Shown here: positions 1 to 5,892 of the stretch, piece after piece
How the letters are laid out: each line of letters starts with the position of its first letter
Position numbering within the stretch: position 1 is the first letter of the stretch
Notes under the pieces: model-generated
Databases searched by the model: none
The model's input: only the letters and a program-made list of their open reading frames with translations
What the model was told of the DNA's origin: nothing
From: Euryarchaeota archaeon UBA103
Lineage (GTDB): Archaea; Thermoplasmatota; Poseidoniia; Poseidoniales; Thalassarchaeaceae
NCBI GenBank assembly: GCA_002506825.1
Contig: DAYH01000013.1
Span: 1 to 10,205 of the forward strand
Direction: 5' to 3'
DNA: 10,205 nucleotides
Position numbers and translations under genes: made by a program

Positions 1-281
1 TGCTTTGTGGTTGAGGCGTATCAGGTGCCTGATCGGAAGGGCCCTTTAGTACGAGAGGAACGAGGGCTCGGAGCCACTAGTTTACCAGTTGTCTGACAAG
101 GCAATGCTGGGTAGCCACGCTCCATGCGGATAAGAGCTGAAAGCATCTAAGCTCGAAGTCGCCCGAAAGACGAGGCACCTCAGGGGACTCGTAAAAGACG
201 AGATTGATAGACAGCGGGTGTAAGCACCGAGGTTTCGACCGAGGTGTTCAGCCCAGCTGCACTAATCCCCCGAGCATCAAG
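1..281 (+). rRNA. 23S ribosomal RNA, 3' end (partial)
   Basis: This is the last ~280 nt of a large-subunit rRNA gene whose 5' part lies left of the window. The universal sarcin-ricin loop AGTACGAGAGGAACG is seen at 48-62. It is followed by the conserved domain VI stretches GCTGAAAGCATCTAAGC (137-153), GATTGATAGACAG (201-213) and GTGTAAGCACCGAGG (219-233), and by the terminal ACTAAT at 261-266. The 3' boundary is estimated from the usual ~15-20 nt after ACTAAT and is uncertain by about 10 nt. The gene is linked to a 5S gene downstream with no tRNA between them. Confidence 0.97.
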
Positions 282-341
282 AATTCACATATTGAGCCCT
301 GTGTGGGCCTCTGTTCAATCAAGCATATCAATTCACCATTC

Positions 342-482
342 GAAAGAAAGTTGTGCACGGCCACAGCGGAGGGGTAATACCCGGTCCCATATCGAACCCG
401 GAAGTCAAGACCTCCTGCGTCGATTCCTGTACTGTGGTGCGAGAGCCCACGGGAACGATCGTCGCTGTGCCTTCTTTCTTTC
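342..482 (+). other. Flanking 9-bp stem around 5S rRNA (probable processing stem)
   Basis: GAAAGAAAG (342-350) and CTTTCTTTC (474-482) are perfect reverse complements placed directly outside the 5S helix I. They are separated from it only by a small internal loop (TTGT on the 5' side, CTT on the 3' side). In the precursor transcript this would extend helix I into a long stem, a likely recognition or cleavage element for 5S maturation. The pairing is seen in the sequence; the processing role is inferred. Confidence 0.6.
351..473 (+). rRNA. 5S ribosomal RNA
   Basis: The sequence has the archaeal 5S pattern: GGCCACAGCGG (359-369), the loop stretch CCCATATCGAACCCGGAAG (386-404), and a GTGCGAGAGCCC-like segment near 436-448. 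The closing helix I is directly visible: GCACGGC (355-361) pairs with GCTGTGC (464-470), seven pairs with one G-U. Length is close to the usual ~120 nt. The ends were set by comparison with the general archaeal 5S layout and may be off by a few bases. A further perfect 9-bp stem flanks the gene at 342-350 and 474-482. Confidence 0.93.
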
Positions 483-513
483 TAGAATACTGGAAACAGT
501 GTTTTATCCCCGC

Positions 514-532
514 AAAAAAATTATTCATTTAG
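514..532 (+). promoter_or_regulatory. Possible TATA region for aIF6
   Basis: An A/T-rich run with AAAAAAATTATTCATTT lies about 25-30 nt before 550, where a short leader containing a purine-rich GGAGTGGT (552-559) would begin. That fits an archaeal promoter giving a ~12-nt leader before the TTG start at 563. No clear BRE is visible, so this is a weak call; aIF6 could instead be read through from the rRNA operon. Confidence 0.35.
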
Positions 533-562
533 CCCCTATGAGGAAAAATATGGAGTGGTAGA

Positions 563-1231
563 TTGGGAATTTCTACTGGCGATATTTTGGGCCACAGCCA
601 AGTGGGCGTTTACCTTTCTGTGATCGGTGACGTGCTATTCCTTCCAAGGTCACTAGACTCATTGGCAGTGGAAGAAATTGAAAGTGCGTTTGATATCGAA
701 GCATATCCATTCATGGTAGGGGGCTCATCTTTGATAGGCAGTCTACTGAAGGGAAATAGTAAGGGTATTGCAGTTGCTGATATCGCAACTGAAGAAGATC
801 TCGATGAGCTAACAAGCTTCGGGGATGTTGTAGTGATGCAAAGCGGTGTCAACGCCGCGGGAAATCTAGTTGAGTGCAACGAAATCGGTGCGGTTGTAAG
901 TCCTGTAGTTCCACCAGGTCAAAATGGTGTTGAAATGATTGGCGAGGTGTTGGGTGTAAATGCTGTAAGAAGTAAAGTAGCTGGACACGATACAGTTGGA
1001 AGTATGCTAGTGGCCAATTCCAAAGGTGCACTAGCCCATCCAGATATCACAACCGACGAGGCGAAGCTGATTGAGAGCACACTGGGAGTTCCAGTTATGG
1101 TGGGGACGGTAAGTTTTGGGTCTCCATTCATAGGGGCCGGTTGCGCAGCCAGTGACTCTCATGCGATGGTTGGGACTGGATCAACAGGGCCTGAATTGAA
1201 TAGGATAGAAGACGCTCTTGGACTTATATGA
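563..1231 (+). CDS. eif6: Translation initiation factor aIF6 (ribosome anti-association factor)
   Basis: 222 aa, the usual length of archaeal aIF6, which binds the 50S subunit near the sarcin-ricin loop and prevents premature joining with 30S. Family signatures seen are VGVYLSV near the N-terminus, GGSSLIGSLLKGNSKGI (residues ~53-69), the repeated 'NSKGALAHPDIT' type pseudo-repeats of the five-fold propeller, and the C-terminal TGPELNRIEDALGLI. The start is taken at TTG 563. There is an in-frame stop at 539 and no ATG before VGVY, and the resulting ~13-residue leader matches homologues. A purine-rich GGAGTGGT lies 3 nt upstream. The gene directly follows 23S-5S rRNA on the same strand, so a factor acting on the large subunit sits beside the rRNA of that subunit. 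It ends exactly where the convergent minus-strand gene ends. Confidence 0.93.
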   Translation: MGISTGDILGHSQVGVYLSVIGDVLFLPRSLDSLAVEEIESAFDIEAYPFMVGGSSLIGSLLKGNSKGIAVADIATEEDLDELTSFGDVVVMQSGVNAAGNLVECNEIGAVVSPVVPPGQNGVEMIGEVLGVNAVRSKVAGHDTVGSMLVANSKGALAHPDITTDEAKLIESTLGVPVMVGTVSFGSPFIGAGCAASDSHAMVGTGSTGPELNRIEDALGLI

Positions 1232-1462
1232 TTAGATAGCCGTTGGAGCGACATGATCATCGCCCTTTTCATCAGTTTTTCTGACCCTGTTCCAAACCGA
1301 CTTCATCAATTCATCATGATGCTTTTCACAATAAGTGAATCTCTGGTAAGCTTCCCTAAATGAGTATGCTTTATTCCCCGTGGCAACAAGGAATCCTTTA
1401 GGTGATAAGCGACTAACCACACTCCCTTCCAAGGAACATAGAGGGTAGTCGCATTTATCCAT
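1232..1462 (-). CDS. Small Cys/His protein, possible zinc-binding (unknown function)
   Basis: 76 aa from ATG 1462; an in-frame TTG at 1480 would add six residues. It carries C4-x4-C9 near the N-terminus and C45-x2-H48-H49 in the middle, a spacing that could hold one zinc ion in a treble-clef-like fold, followed by a charged C-terminus. I do not recognise the family. Neither start has a convincing ribosome-binding site. A weak TATA-like GATTTCAATA lies about 27 nt before the ATG, which would suit a leaderless transcript. It lies 41 nt after the biotin carrier gene on the same strand and may be read with it. Its TAA directly abuts the TGA of convergent aIF6, with no bases between. Confidence 0.6.
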   Translation of the reverse strand: MDKCDYPLCSLEGSVVSRLSPKGFLVATGNKAYSFREAYQRFTYCEKHHDELMKSVWNRVRKTDEKGDDHVAPTAI

Positions 1463-1503
1463 AGTTAGTCCCGTAGGCAATCGCTATTGAAATCTCTCTA
1501 TTG

Positions 1504-1908
1504 TCACTCATTTGGAGGAGGCTCAATAACCAATAGGGGAGAGTTAGCCTCAATACTATCGCCGGGCTTACAATTCAACTCGATTATTTTCCCAGATATG
1601 GGGGCCTGAATTTCATTTTGCATCTTCATGGCTTCTAAAATCATTATCACATCCCCTTCAGAAACGAAATCTTCTTGCTTTACCGAAATGGATATAATTT
1701 TTCCAGGAATTGATGATGAGACTACTCCCGATCTTCTGGTTTTCCTAGCAGACTTCTTTTTCCTCGGAGAAGACGCCCCCTCTTTGCCGCCCTCAACTTT
1801 GATGGAGAATATTTTTCCTTCAACTTCGACCTTCCAATAATCTCCCTCTTTATCCATGGAAACCTCAAACTCTTCTCCATCGATATTTACCCTCCTTTTC
1901 CCATCCAT
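1504..1908 (-). CDS. Biotin carboxyl carrier protein of acyl-CoA carboxylase
   Basis: 134 aa. The C-terminal half is a biotinyl/lipoyl domain: SIPGKIISISVKQEDFVSEGD then LEAMKMQNEI, in which Lys95 of the EAMKM motif is the expected biotin attachment site, 39 residues from the end. The motif is followed by the usual APISGKI turn. The N-terminal ~45 residues form a small beta-rich segment. The two parts are joined by a basic linker (SPRKKKSARKTRR, ~48-59) instead of the common Ala/Pro linker. The protein would shuttle carboxybiotin between a biotin carboxylase (not in the window) and the PccB-like subunit encoded two genes upstream. The ATG start at 1908 is preceded by AGGTGATT, which contains the stop codon of the 65-aa gene, so translation is probably coupled. 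Confidence 0.93.
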   Translation of the reverse strand: MDGKRRVNIDGEEFEVSMDKEGDYWKVEVEGKIFSIKVEGGKEGASSPRKKKSARKTRRSGVVSSSIPGKIISISVKQEDFVSEGDVIMILEAMKMQNEIQAPISGKIIELNCKPGDSIEANSPLLVIEPPPNE

Positions 1909-1910
1909 TA

Positions 1911-1918
1911 AATCACCT
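1911..1918 (-). promoter_or_regulatory. Ribosome-binding site overlapping stop of the 65-aa gene
   Basis: AGGTGATT on the minus strand: the last codons AGG TGA of the 65-aa gene double as the Shine-Dalgarno for the biotin carrier ATG at 1908. Confidence 0.8.
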
Positions 1919-2110
1919 AGATGAACTCCTTTTTGATTTAGCCCTGAATAGGTTTCTCCTCCCTATAATCACTCTCCGATGATCTCTTACCCATTCTTTC
2001 CCTCTATCTCTCTGTAAAGATGGTTGGAGAAATTCCCCCTCTCCTCCTTCTTCTAAAATCACAGCAACCATGGCGGCTACCTTTAATTTCAGTAATCTAC
2101 TTTCATCCAA
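1913..2110 (-). CDS. Small subunit of the acyl-CoA carboxylase (epsilon/PccX-like, tentative)
   Basis: 65 aa starting at TTG 2110. The start is fixed by the strong ribosome-binding site GAGGTGAT (2116-2123) five bases upstream; this overlaps the TGA of pccB. The sequence has an amphipathic, Ala/Val-rich helix with acidic end (KLKVAAMVAVILEEGGEGE, residues ~8-26), then W41 and a basic tail with HRRVIIGRRNLF. Small proteins of this general plan sit between carboxyltransferase and carrier genes of several acyl-CoA carboxylases and methylmalonyl-CoA decarboxylases, and haloarchaeal propionyl-CoA carboxylase needs a small PccX. A role as assembly or stabilising subunit is inferred mainly from position, size and translational coupling on both sides; sequence similarity is too weak for a firm family call. 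Confidence 0.62.
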   Translation of the reverse strand: MDESRLLKLKVAAMVAVILEEGGEGEFLQPSLQRDRGKEWVRDHRRVIIGRRNLFRAKSKRSSSR

Positions 2111-2114
2111 AAAT

Positions 2115-2124
2115 AATCACCTCA
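2115..2124 (-). promoter_or_regulatory. Ribosome-binding site overlapping pccB stop
   Basis: TGAGGTGATT on the minus strand: TGA is the pccB stop, GAGGTGAT the Shine-Dalgarno for the TTG start at 2110, five bases away. It decides the non-ATG start of the 65-aa gene and indicates translational coupling. Confidence 0.8.
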
Positions 2125-3675
2125 CAATGGTATATTGCCATGTTTTCTAGCCGGCCTGACCTCTTCTTTCTCAAGTAGGGCACCAAGTGCTTTAGCCATG
2201 ACGATCCTAGTCTCACTTGGTTGAATAACATCGTCTAAATATCCCAGAGAAGCTGCACGATACGGATTTGCAAACGTATCTTCATAGTCACCCACAAGCC
2301 TCTCTCGCTCCTGTTCAGGATTACCTGAAGAGGCAATCCTCCTCCTGTGTATAATTTGTACTGCCCCTTCAGCCCCCATTACTGCCAATTGTGCAGAAGG
2401 CCACGCGACATTATAATCTCCTCTGATGTGTTTCGATGACATAACATCGTAAGCACCTCCGTATGCCTTCCTAGTAATTACAGTCAATTTGGGCACTGTA
2501 GCTTCGGCATACGCATAAAGTAACTTAGCCCCATGTCTGATAATCCCCCCCCATTCTTGACTAGCACCTGGAAGAAACCCTGGAACATCTACGAACGTCA
2601 GAAGTGGAATATTGAAAGAATCACAGAATCTGACAAATCTAGCCGCTTTTACGGACGCGTCGATATCCAAGCATCCTGCCAGAAAATTAGGTTGATTAGC
2701 TACTACTCCAATGGTATGCCCACCCAATCTTGCGAATCCAACTACAATGTTCATTGCAAACTCCGACTGAACTTCTAGGAAAGCCCCGTCATCCACTGTC
2801 TCCTCTATGGCCATTACAATGTCATACGGTTCTTTGGGATTATCGGGAACTAGGTCCTGTAATGGTAAACAAACTCTGTCTATTGGGTCCCTAGTTGGCA
2901 GAATAGCGGCTTTCTGCAGGTTATTCGAAGGGAGCATACTGACTAACTCTCTTGTCAATTCTAAGGCCTCTTCATCATCGGTTGCTGTGAAATGAGTCAC
3001 GCCGGACTTTGTTGCGTGAGTGGTAGATCCGCCCAAGTCCTCAAAAGAAACCTCTTCATTAGTTACAGTCTTGATTACTTCTGGACCAGTGATAAACATA
3101 TGAGACGTCCCGTCTACCATAATGACAAAATCAGTAATGGCCGGAGAATAGACAGCTCCTCCCGCACATGGCCCCATAATCACAGAAATTTGAGGAATCA
3201 CACCACTCGCTCGCACGTTTCTGAAGAATATTTCGGCATATGAACCAAGACTGGCCACACCCTCTTGGATTCTCGCCCCTCCACTATCATTTAGCCCAAT
3301 CACCGGCGAACCAGTCTTCAATGCCATATCTAGAATCTTACAGATCTTCAATCCGTGCATTTCTCCTAGTGAGCCCCCATATACTGTGAAATCCTGAGCA
3401 AAACAGTACACTGTCTTCCCACCTATGGTGCCGTGGCCACATACTACGCCATCTCCGGGGATTACGTTTCTGTCCATATCAAAGTCTCTACACCTATGCT
3501 CGACCAATGGATCAACTTCCATGAATGACCCCTCGTCCAAGAGGAGATCTAGCCTCTCTCGAGCTGTTAATTTTCCCTTAGAGTGCTGTGCAGAAACCCT
3601 TGCCTGGCCCCCTCCAGCAACGGCTTGCGCCTTACGGCGACGAAGCTCATCAACACGTGCGTCATCTACGCTCAT
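2122..3675 (-). CDS. pccB: Acyl-CoA carboxylase, carboxyltransferase beta subunit (propionyl-CoA type)
   Basis: 517 aa, typical for PccB/MmdA carboxyltransferases, with two crotonase-fold halves. Family motifs are GKLTARERLDLLLDEGSF (34-51), DFTVYGGSLGEMHG (95-108), the oxyanion-type NDSGGARIQEGV (129-140), MGPCAGGAVYSPA (167-179) and, in the second half, FVDVPGFLPG (361-370), RKAYGGAYDVMSSKH (402-416), and WPSAQLAVMGAEGAV (425-439). It transfers CO2 from carboxybiotin to an acyl-CoA. Linkage to methylmalonyl-CoA mutase genes makes propionyl-CoA, giving methylmalonyl-CoA, the likely substrate, although such archaeal enzymes can also carboxylate acetyl-CoA. The ATG at 3675 lacks a clear Shine-Dalgarno, as expected for a first gene with a very short leader. 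It leads the block with the small subunit and biotin carrier; no biotin carboxylase gene is present here. Confidence 0.95.
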   Translation of the reverse strand: MSVDDARVDELRRRKAQAVAGGGQARVSAQHSKGKLTARERLDLLLDEGSFMEVDPLVEHRCRDFDMDRNVIPGDGVVCGHGTIGGKTVYCFAQDFTVYGGSLGEMHGLKICKILDMALKTGSPVIGLNDSGGARIQEGVASLGSYAEIFFRNVRASGVIPQISVIMGPCAGGAVYSPAITDFVIMVDGTSHMFITGPEVIKTVTNEEVSFEDLGGSTTHATKSGVTHFTATDDEEALELTRELVSMLPSNNLQKAAILPTRDPIDRVCLPLQDLVPDNPKEPYDIVMAIEETVDDGAFLEVQSEFAMNIVVGFARLGGHTIGVVANQPNFLAGCLDIDASVKAARFVRFCDSFNIPLLTFVDVPGFLPGASQEWGGIIRHGAKLLYAYAEATVPKLTVITRKAYGGAYDVMSSKHIRGDYNVAWPSAQLAVMGAEGAVQIIHRRRIASSGNPEQERERLVGDYEDTFANPYRAASLGYLDDVIQPSETRIVMAKALGALLEKEEVRPARKHGNIPL

Positions 3676-3779
3676 GTGCTTCCATATGCCGGGACGTCAA
3701 TATGCCTTACTAATGAAAACGTGTAAAATCCGGTCTGCGGTTGCTTCAAGGAGGGTCACCGTTTCGCATATGTCGTACT
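3676..3779. promoter_or_regulatory. Divergent promoter region between pccB and mutase small subunit
   Basis: These 104 nt separate two oppositely oriented blocks of the same pathway and must hold at least two promoters. The A/T-rich part 3707-3730 (with TAATGAAAAC and GTAAAATCC) is the best candidate for TATA elements on both strands. GGAGGGTCACC at 3750-3760 resembles a ribosome-binding site but lies ~20 nt from the ATG at 3780, too far for normal use. No B12-riboswitch-like structure was seen. Exact elements cannot be fixed by eye. Confidence 0.4.
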
Positions 3780-4217
3780 ATGAAGATAGTAATGGCCAAA
3801 CCGGGCCTCGACGGCCACGATAGAGGTGCAAAAGTCATCGCTAGGTCACTTAGGGATGGCGGTCATGAGGTCGTATACACTGGCCTCAGAAGGACTCCCG
3901 AGGAAATCTCAAGAATTGTAATGGACGAGGATGCAAAAGCCCTAGGCCTCTCTACTTTATCTGGGGCCCATGACGTATTAGTACCAAGAATCTGCGAACT
4001 GCTAAGGGAGACTGGAATGGGCCATGTAATGGTTTTCTTAGGCGGAATTATACCAGAAAGAGATCATGAAAGTATGTTATCTAATGGCGTCAGAGCAATA
4101 TTTGGGCCCGGCTCAAGGACCGATGAAATCTTATTATTTTTGGATGAGGCCAGTTCTAGAGTTGATTCAGGAGCCCCGATAGGCGTTGTCGGTGAAGATG
4201 GGTGGCATTGGAATTGA
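3780..4217 (+). CDS. Methylmalonyl-CoA mutase, small (B12-binding) subunit
   Basis: 145 aa from ATG 3780; the frame is open from a TTG at 3741 but family proteins begin at MKIVMAKPGLDGHDRG. All three cobalamin-binding signatures are present: D11-G-H13-D-R-G16 (DxHxxG, His13 being the lower axial ligand), S58-x-L60 (SxL) and G88-G89. This is the stand-alone B12 domain used by archaea that split the mutase into large and small subunits, which isomerise (R)-methylmalonyl-CoA to succinyl-CoA. The large catalytic subunit is not in the window. The gene overlaps the downstream meaB by 16 nt, implying co-translation with the chaperone. No ribosome-binding site stands at usual distance from the ATG, so the mRNA may have a very short leader. 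Confidence 0.93.
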   Translation: MKIVMAKPGLDGHDRGAKVIARSLRDGGHEVVYTGLRRTPEEISRIVMDEDAKALGLSTLSGAHDVLVPRICELLRETGMGHVMVFLGGIIPERDHESMLSNGVRAIFGPGSRTDEILLFLDEASSRVDSGAPIGVVGEDGWHWN

Positions 4218-5089
4218 TAGACCAAGAAGTACTATTGCGATCAGCATTCAATGGCAATAGAAGAGAACTCTCAAGGCTACTGACTCACTTGGAAAAAGGC
4301 ATGAAACTCAATCTTCCTGAGAATGCCCCTCCAAGAAAATCTACTGTATTAGGAATTACGGGACCTCCAGGCGTAGGCAAGTCAACGCTGATTGGTAGAA
4401 TAATTAATTACTGGAAAGAAAGGAATCAGAATGTAGCGGTTTTAGCTATCGATCCATCGTCTCCCCGATCGGGTGGAGCATTATTGGGAGATAGGGTTAG
4501 AATGGATTCTGCCGACTCAGGAGACCTAGTTTTTGTCAGATCACTTTCTACAGGGGGCCATCCAGGAGGAATTTCCTCATCACTGATTTCAATGATAGAC
4601 TTGCTATCATACTGTGGCTGGGAAAATATTGTCATAGAAACCGTCGGATCCGGGCAATCTGAAATAAAAATCGTAGCCTTCGCAGATAAGATTCTTCTTG
4701 TTGACGGCCCGGACAGAGGGGACATCATCCAAGCCGAAAAGGCAGGGATAATCGAATTAGCAGATATTGTCGTAATTAACAAATCAGACCTCCCCGGTTC
4801 AACTAATGCCGCGGAGTCAATACGTTCATCTCTCTCATTCGGAGATGTAAAATCATCTCCTGAGGTAATTCTTGTCTCCGCGCAGAAAAATGAGGGAATA
4901 GAAGAAATGATGAATTTAGTTGAGAATTGCCACACTCCTGATTGGAGAGAGAGAATAAAACTCAAAGAGAGGCTGATTTCATTATGGGATTCTCGCTTGC
5001 TCTCCTCTCCTGAATTTAATCGTATCATAGGCGACCTACAAACCGGAAGTATTTCACTTGATGATGCTTTGGATGAATTAGCTAGGTGA
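4202..5089 (+). CDS. meaB: MeaB/ArgK-family G-protein chaperone of methylmalonyl-CoA mutase
   Basis: 295 aa from GTG 4202, chosen because GGTGA (4191-4195) lies 6 nt upstream. P-loop GTPase of the SIMIBI class that loads and protects the B12 cofactor of methylmalonyl-CoA mutase. Motifs: Walker A GPPGVGKST (54-62), AIDPSSP (82-88), GDRVRM (96-101), ETVGSGQSE (146-154; usually ETVGVGQSE) and guanine-specificity NKSD (193-196). The stretch after switch II reads VDGPDRGDIIQAEKAG where homologues generally have a Pro-Gly-x-Gly-Asp pattern. It is somewhat shorter than the ~330 aa bacterial proteins, mainly at the C-terminal dimerisation arm. It overlaps the mutase small subunit by 16 nt. Its final codons AGG TGA form the ribosome-binding site of the next gene. 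Confidence 0.94.
   Translation: MALELIDQEVLLRSAFNGNRRELSRLLTHLEKGMKLNLPENAPPRKSTVLGITGPPGVGKSTLIGRIINYWKERNQNVAVLAIDPSSPRSGGALLGDRVRMDSADSGDLVFVRSLSTGGHPGGISSSLISMIDLLSYCGWENIVIETVGSGQSEIKIVAFADKILLVDGPDRGDIIQAEKAGIIELADIVVINKSDLPGSTNAAESIRSSLSFGDVKSSPEVILVSAQKNEGIEEMMNLVENCHTPDWRERIKLKERLISLWDSRLLSSPEFNRIIGDLQTGSISLDDALDELAR
5084..5089 (+). promoter_or_regulatory. Ribosome-binding site overlapping meaB stop
   Basis: AGGTGA consists of the last Arg codon and the stop of meaB and lies four bases before ATG 5094 of the lipid-kinase-like gene. A second ATG at 5090 is out of frame and too close to be used. Confidence 0.75.
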
Positions 5090-5093
5090 ATGA

Positions 5094-5738
5094 ATGAACG
5101 AACCCCTCCAACCATTCGATACGGACCATGTCGAGCATTCCGTCGGCGGTTTTGCCGGACACGCACTTAGAAGAGCGACTCATATTGTAATGGCATTTAT
5201 TCCACTGATATACTACACCAGGGGCGACTTGATATCTGACAAGTTGGGAATGAATCCAGATCAATTAGTTAGTACGATAATAATCGCACTCATATTCATA
5301 GAAGCGTTGAGAATAAAGATGGGCATAGTAGTATTGGGACAACGTGAATATGAGGCCAAACAGATTTCAGCGCTTGCATGGGGGGGTTTTGCTGTAGCAC
5401 TGACTCTCTTAATTGTCCCGGACAATGGCAAAACAGGTCTCGAATCTGGCCTATATGGTATCCCCCTGGTTTTTGGATTGACATTTGTAGATCCAATTAT
5501 GGGAGAAATAAAGAGAAAGAAGCAGGATCTAAAATTAGCAATATGGGCGGGGTTGGCAGTCTCTTTTGCTGTATGGATTGGATGTCACTTCTGGATTGGA
5601 ACGCCTCTGGTAATATCAATACTATTGGCTCCTCTTACTGTTTTAGGCGAAGTGCCTTCTCTGAAGTACATAGACGACAACGCTACTATGGTTCTGATCC
5701 CTCTAGCGGCCCTGATGATATTGCTGCCTTTGATTTGA
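5094..5738 (+). CDS. Polytopic membrane protein, dolichol/diacylglycerol kinase-like (CTP-dependent lipid kinase family)
   Basis: 214 aa with about seven hydrophobic segments (approximately 28-42, 57-73, 92-108, 118-133, 147-167, 171-185, 197-214). Features resembling the SEC59/DGK1/VTE5 lipid kinase family are RRATHI before the first helix (26-31), a conserved Asp-Pro in FVDPIMGEIKRKKQDLK (132-147), and the terminal GEVPSLKYIDDNATMVLIPL (185-204), matching the family's closing 'acidic - DDN - IPL' pattern. Members phosphorylate membrane-embedded polyprenols or lipids with CTP. An archaeal role in recycling dolichol for glycosylation or in archaeol lipid metabolism would fit, but the substrate is unknown. 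It starts at ATG 5094 behind AGGTGA (5084-5089), which includes the meaB stop, so it is co-translated with meaB despite no evident pathway link. Confidence 0.6.
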   Translation: MNEPLQPFDTDHVEHSVGGFAGHALRRATHIVMAFIPLIYYTRGDLISDKLGMNPDQLVSTIIIALIFIEALRIKMGIVVLGQREYEAKQISALAWGGFAVALTLLIVPDNGKTGLESGLYGIPLVFGLTFVDPIMGEIKRKKQDLKLAIWAGLAVSFAVWIGCHFWIGTPLVISILLAPLTVLGEVPSLKYIDDNATMVLIPLAALMILLPLI

Positions 5739-5756
5739 TTAAAGGCTGCGGACGCG

Positions 5757-5765
5757 TTATATTTA
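5757..5765 (+). promoter_or_regulatory. TATA box of the 33-aa membrane protein
   Basis: TTATATTTA, centred 30 nt before the ATG at 5791. Archaeal TATA boxes centre about 26-27 nt before the transcription start, so the mRNA would begin about 3 nt before the ATG and be effectively leaderless. Confidence 0.6.
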
Positions 5766-5790
5766 CATTCAAATCTATCTTGGGTTATTC

Positions 5791-5892
5791 ATGGTCGAGC
5801 CAAACGATGGTGAATTGAAGCAGTCTACTTATCTCATGGTTTGGGCTATCGCATCTCTGGCATCTCTGGCAATTTTTATTATTTATTTCTGA
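5791..5892 (+). CDS. 33-residue single-helix membrane microprotein
   Basis: Short ORF: ATG 5791, TGA 5890-5892, 33 aa. The first ~14 residues (MVEPNDGELKQSTY) are hydrophilic; the rest, LMVWAIASLASLAIFIIYF, is a near-perfect transmembrane helix ending at the stop. A clear TATA-like box sits 30 nt upstream, the spacing expected for a leaderless archaeal mRNA, and there is no competing longer ORF with family support. This resembles small single-helix subunits or regulators of membrane complexes (for example respiratory-chain accessory peptides), but no family is recognised. Its last 10 bases overlap the end of the convergent ogt gene. The existence of the gene is inferred from the promoter plus helix; it needs transcript or peptide evidence. 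Confidence 0.55.
   Translation: MVEPNDGELKQSTYLMVWAIASLASLAIFIIYF

Noticed and set aside
282..345. Possible tRNA or small RNA between 23S and 5S; imperfect hairpin (291-320) and repeat AATTCAC (282-288, 330-336)
   Set aside because: No cloverleaf or T-loop sequence is present; the hairpin is weak and the 7-bp repeat is expected by chance. Probably just precursor spacer.
244..561. 105-aa open frame across the 23S tail and 5S gene, plus strand
   Set aside because: It lies over rRNA sequence and has no protein-like composition; the 5S and 23S identities explain it.
3741..3779. Upstream TTG start extending the mutase small subunit by 13 residues
   Set aside because: Family proteins begin with MKI...PGLDGHDRG; the extension MLQGGSPFRICRT does not fit, and the likely transcription start is at or after this TTG.
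3676..3779. Cobalamin riboswitch before the B12-binding subunit
   Set aside because: The region is too short and lacks a B12-box-like sequence.
3425..3823. 132-aa plus-strand open frame across the pccB start
   Set aside because: Mostly antisense to conserved PccB sequence and runs over the mutase start; no motif support.
4426..5166. 246-aa open frame on the minus strand
   Set aside because: Antisense shadow of meaB, whose GTPase motifs on the plus strand are unambiguous; the minus product is Ser/Arg-rich with no recognisable domain.
5378..5818. 146-aa plus-strand open frame overlapping the lipid-kinase-like gene and the microprotein
   Set aside because: Cys/Ser/Arg-rich out-of-frame product; the overlapped frame has seven membrane helices and a ribosome-binding site.
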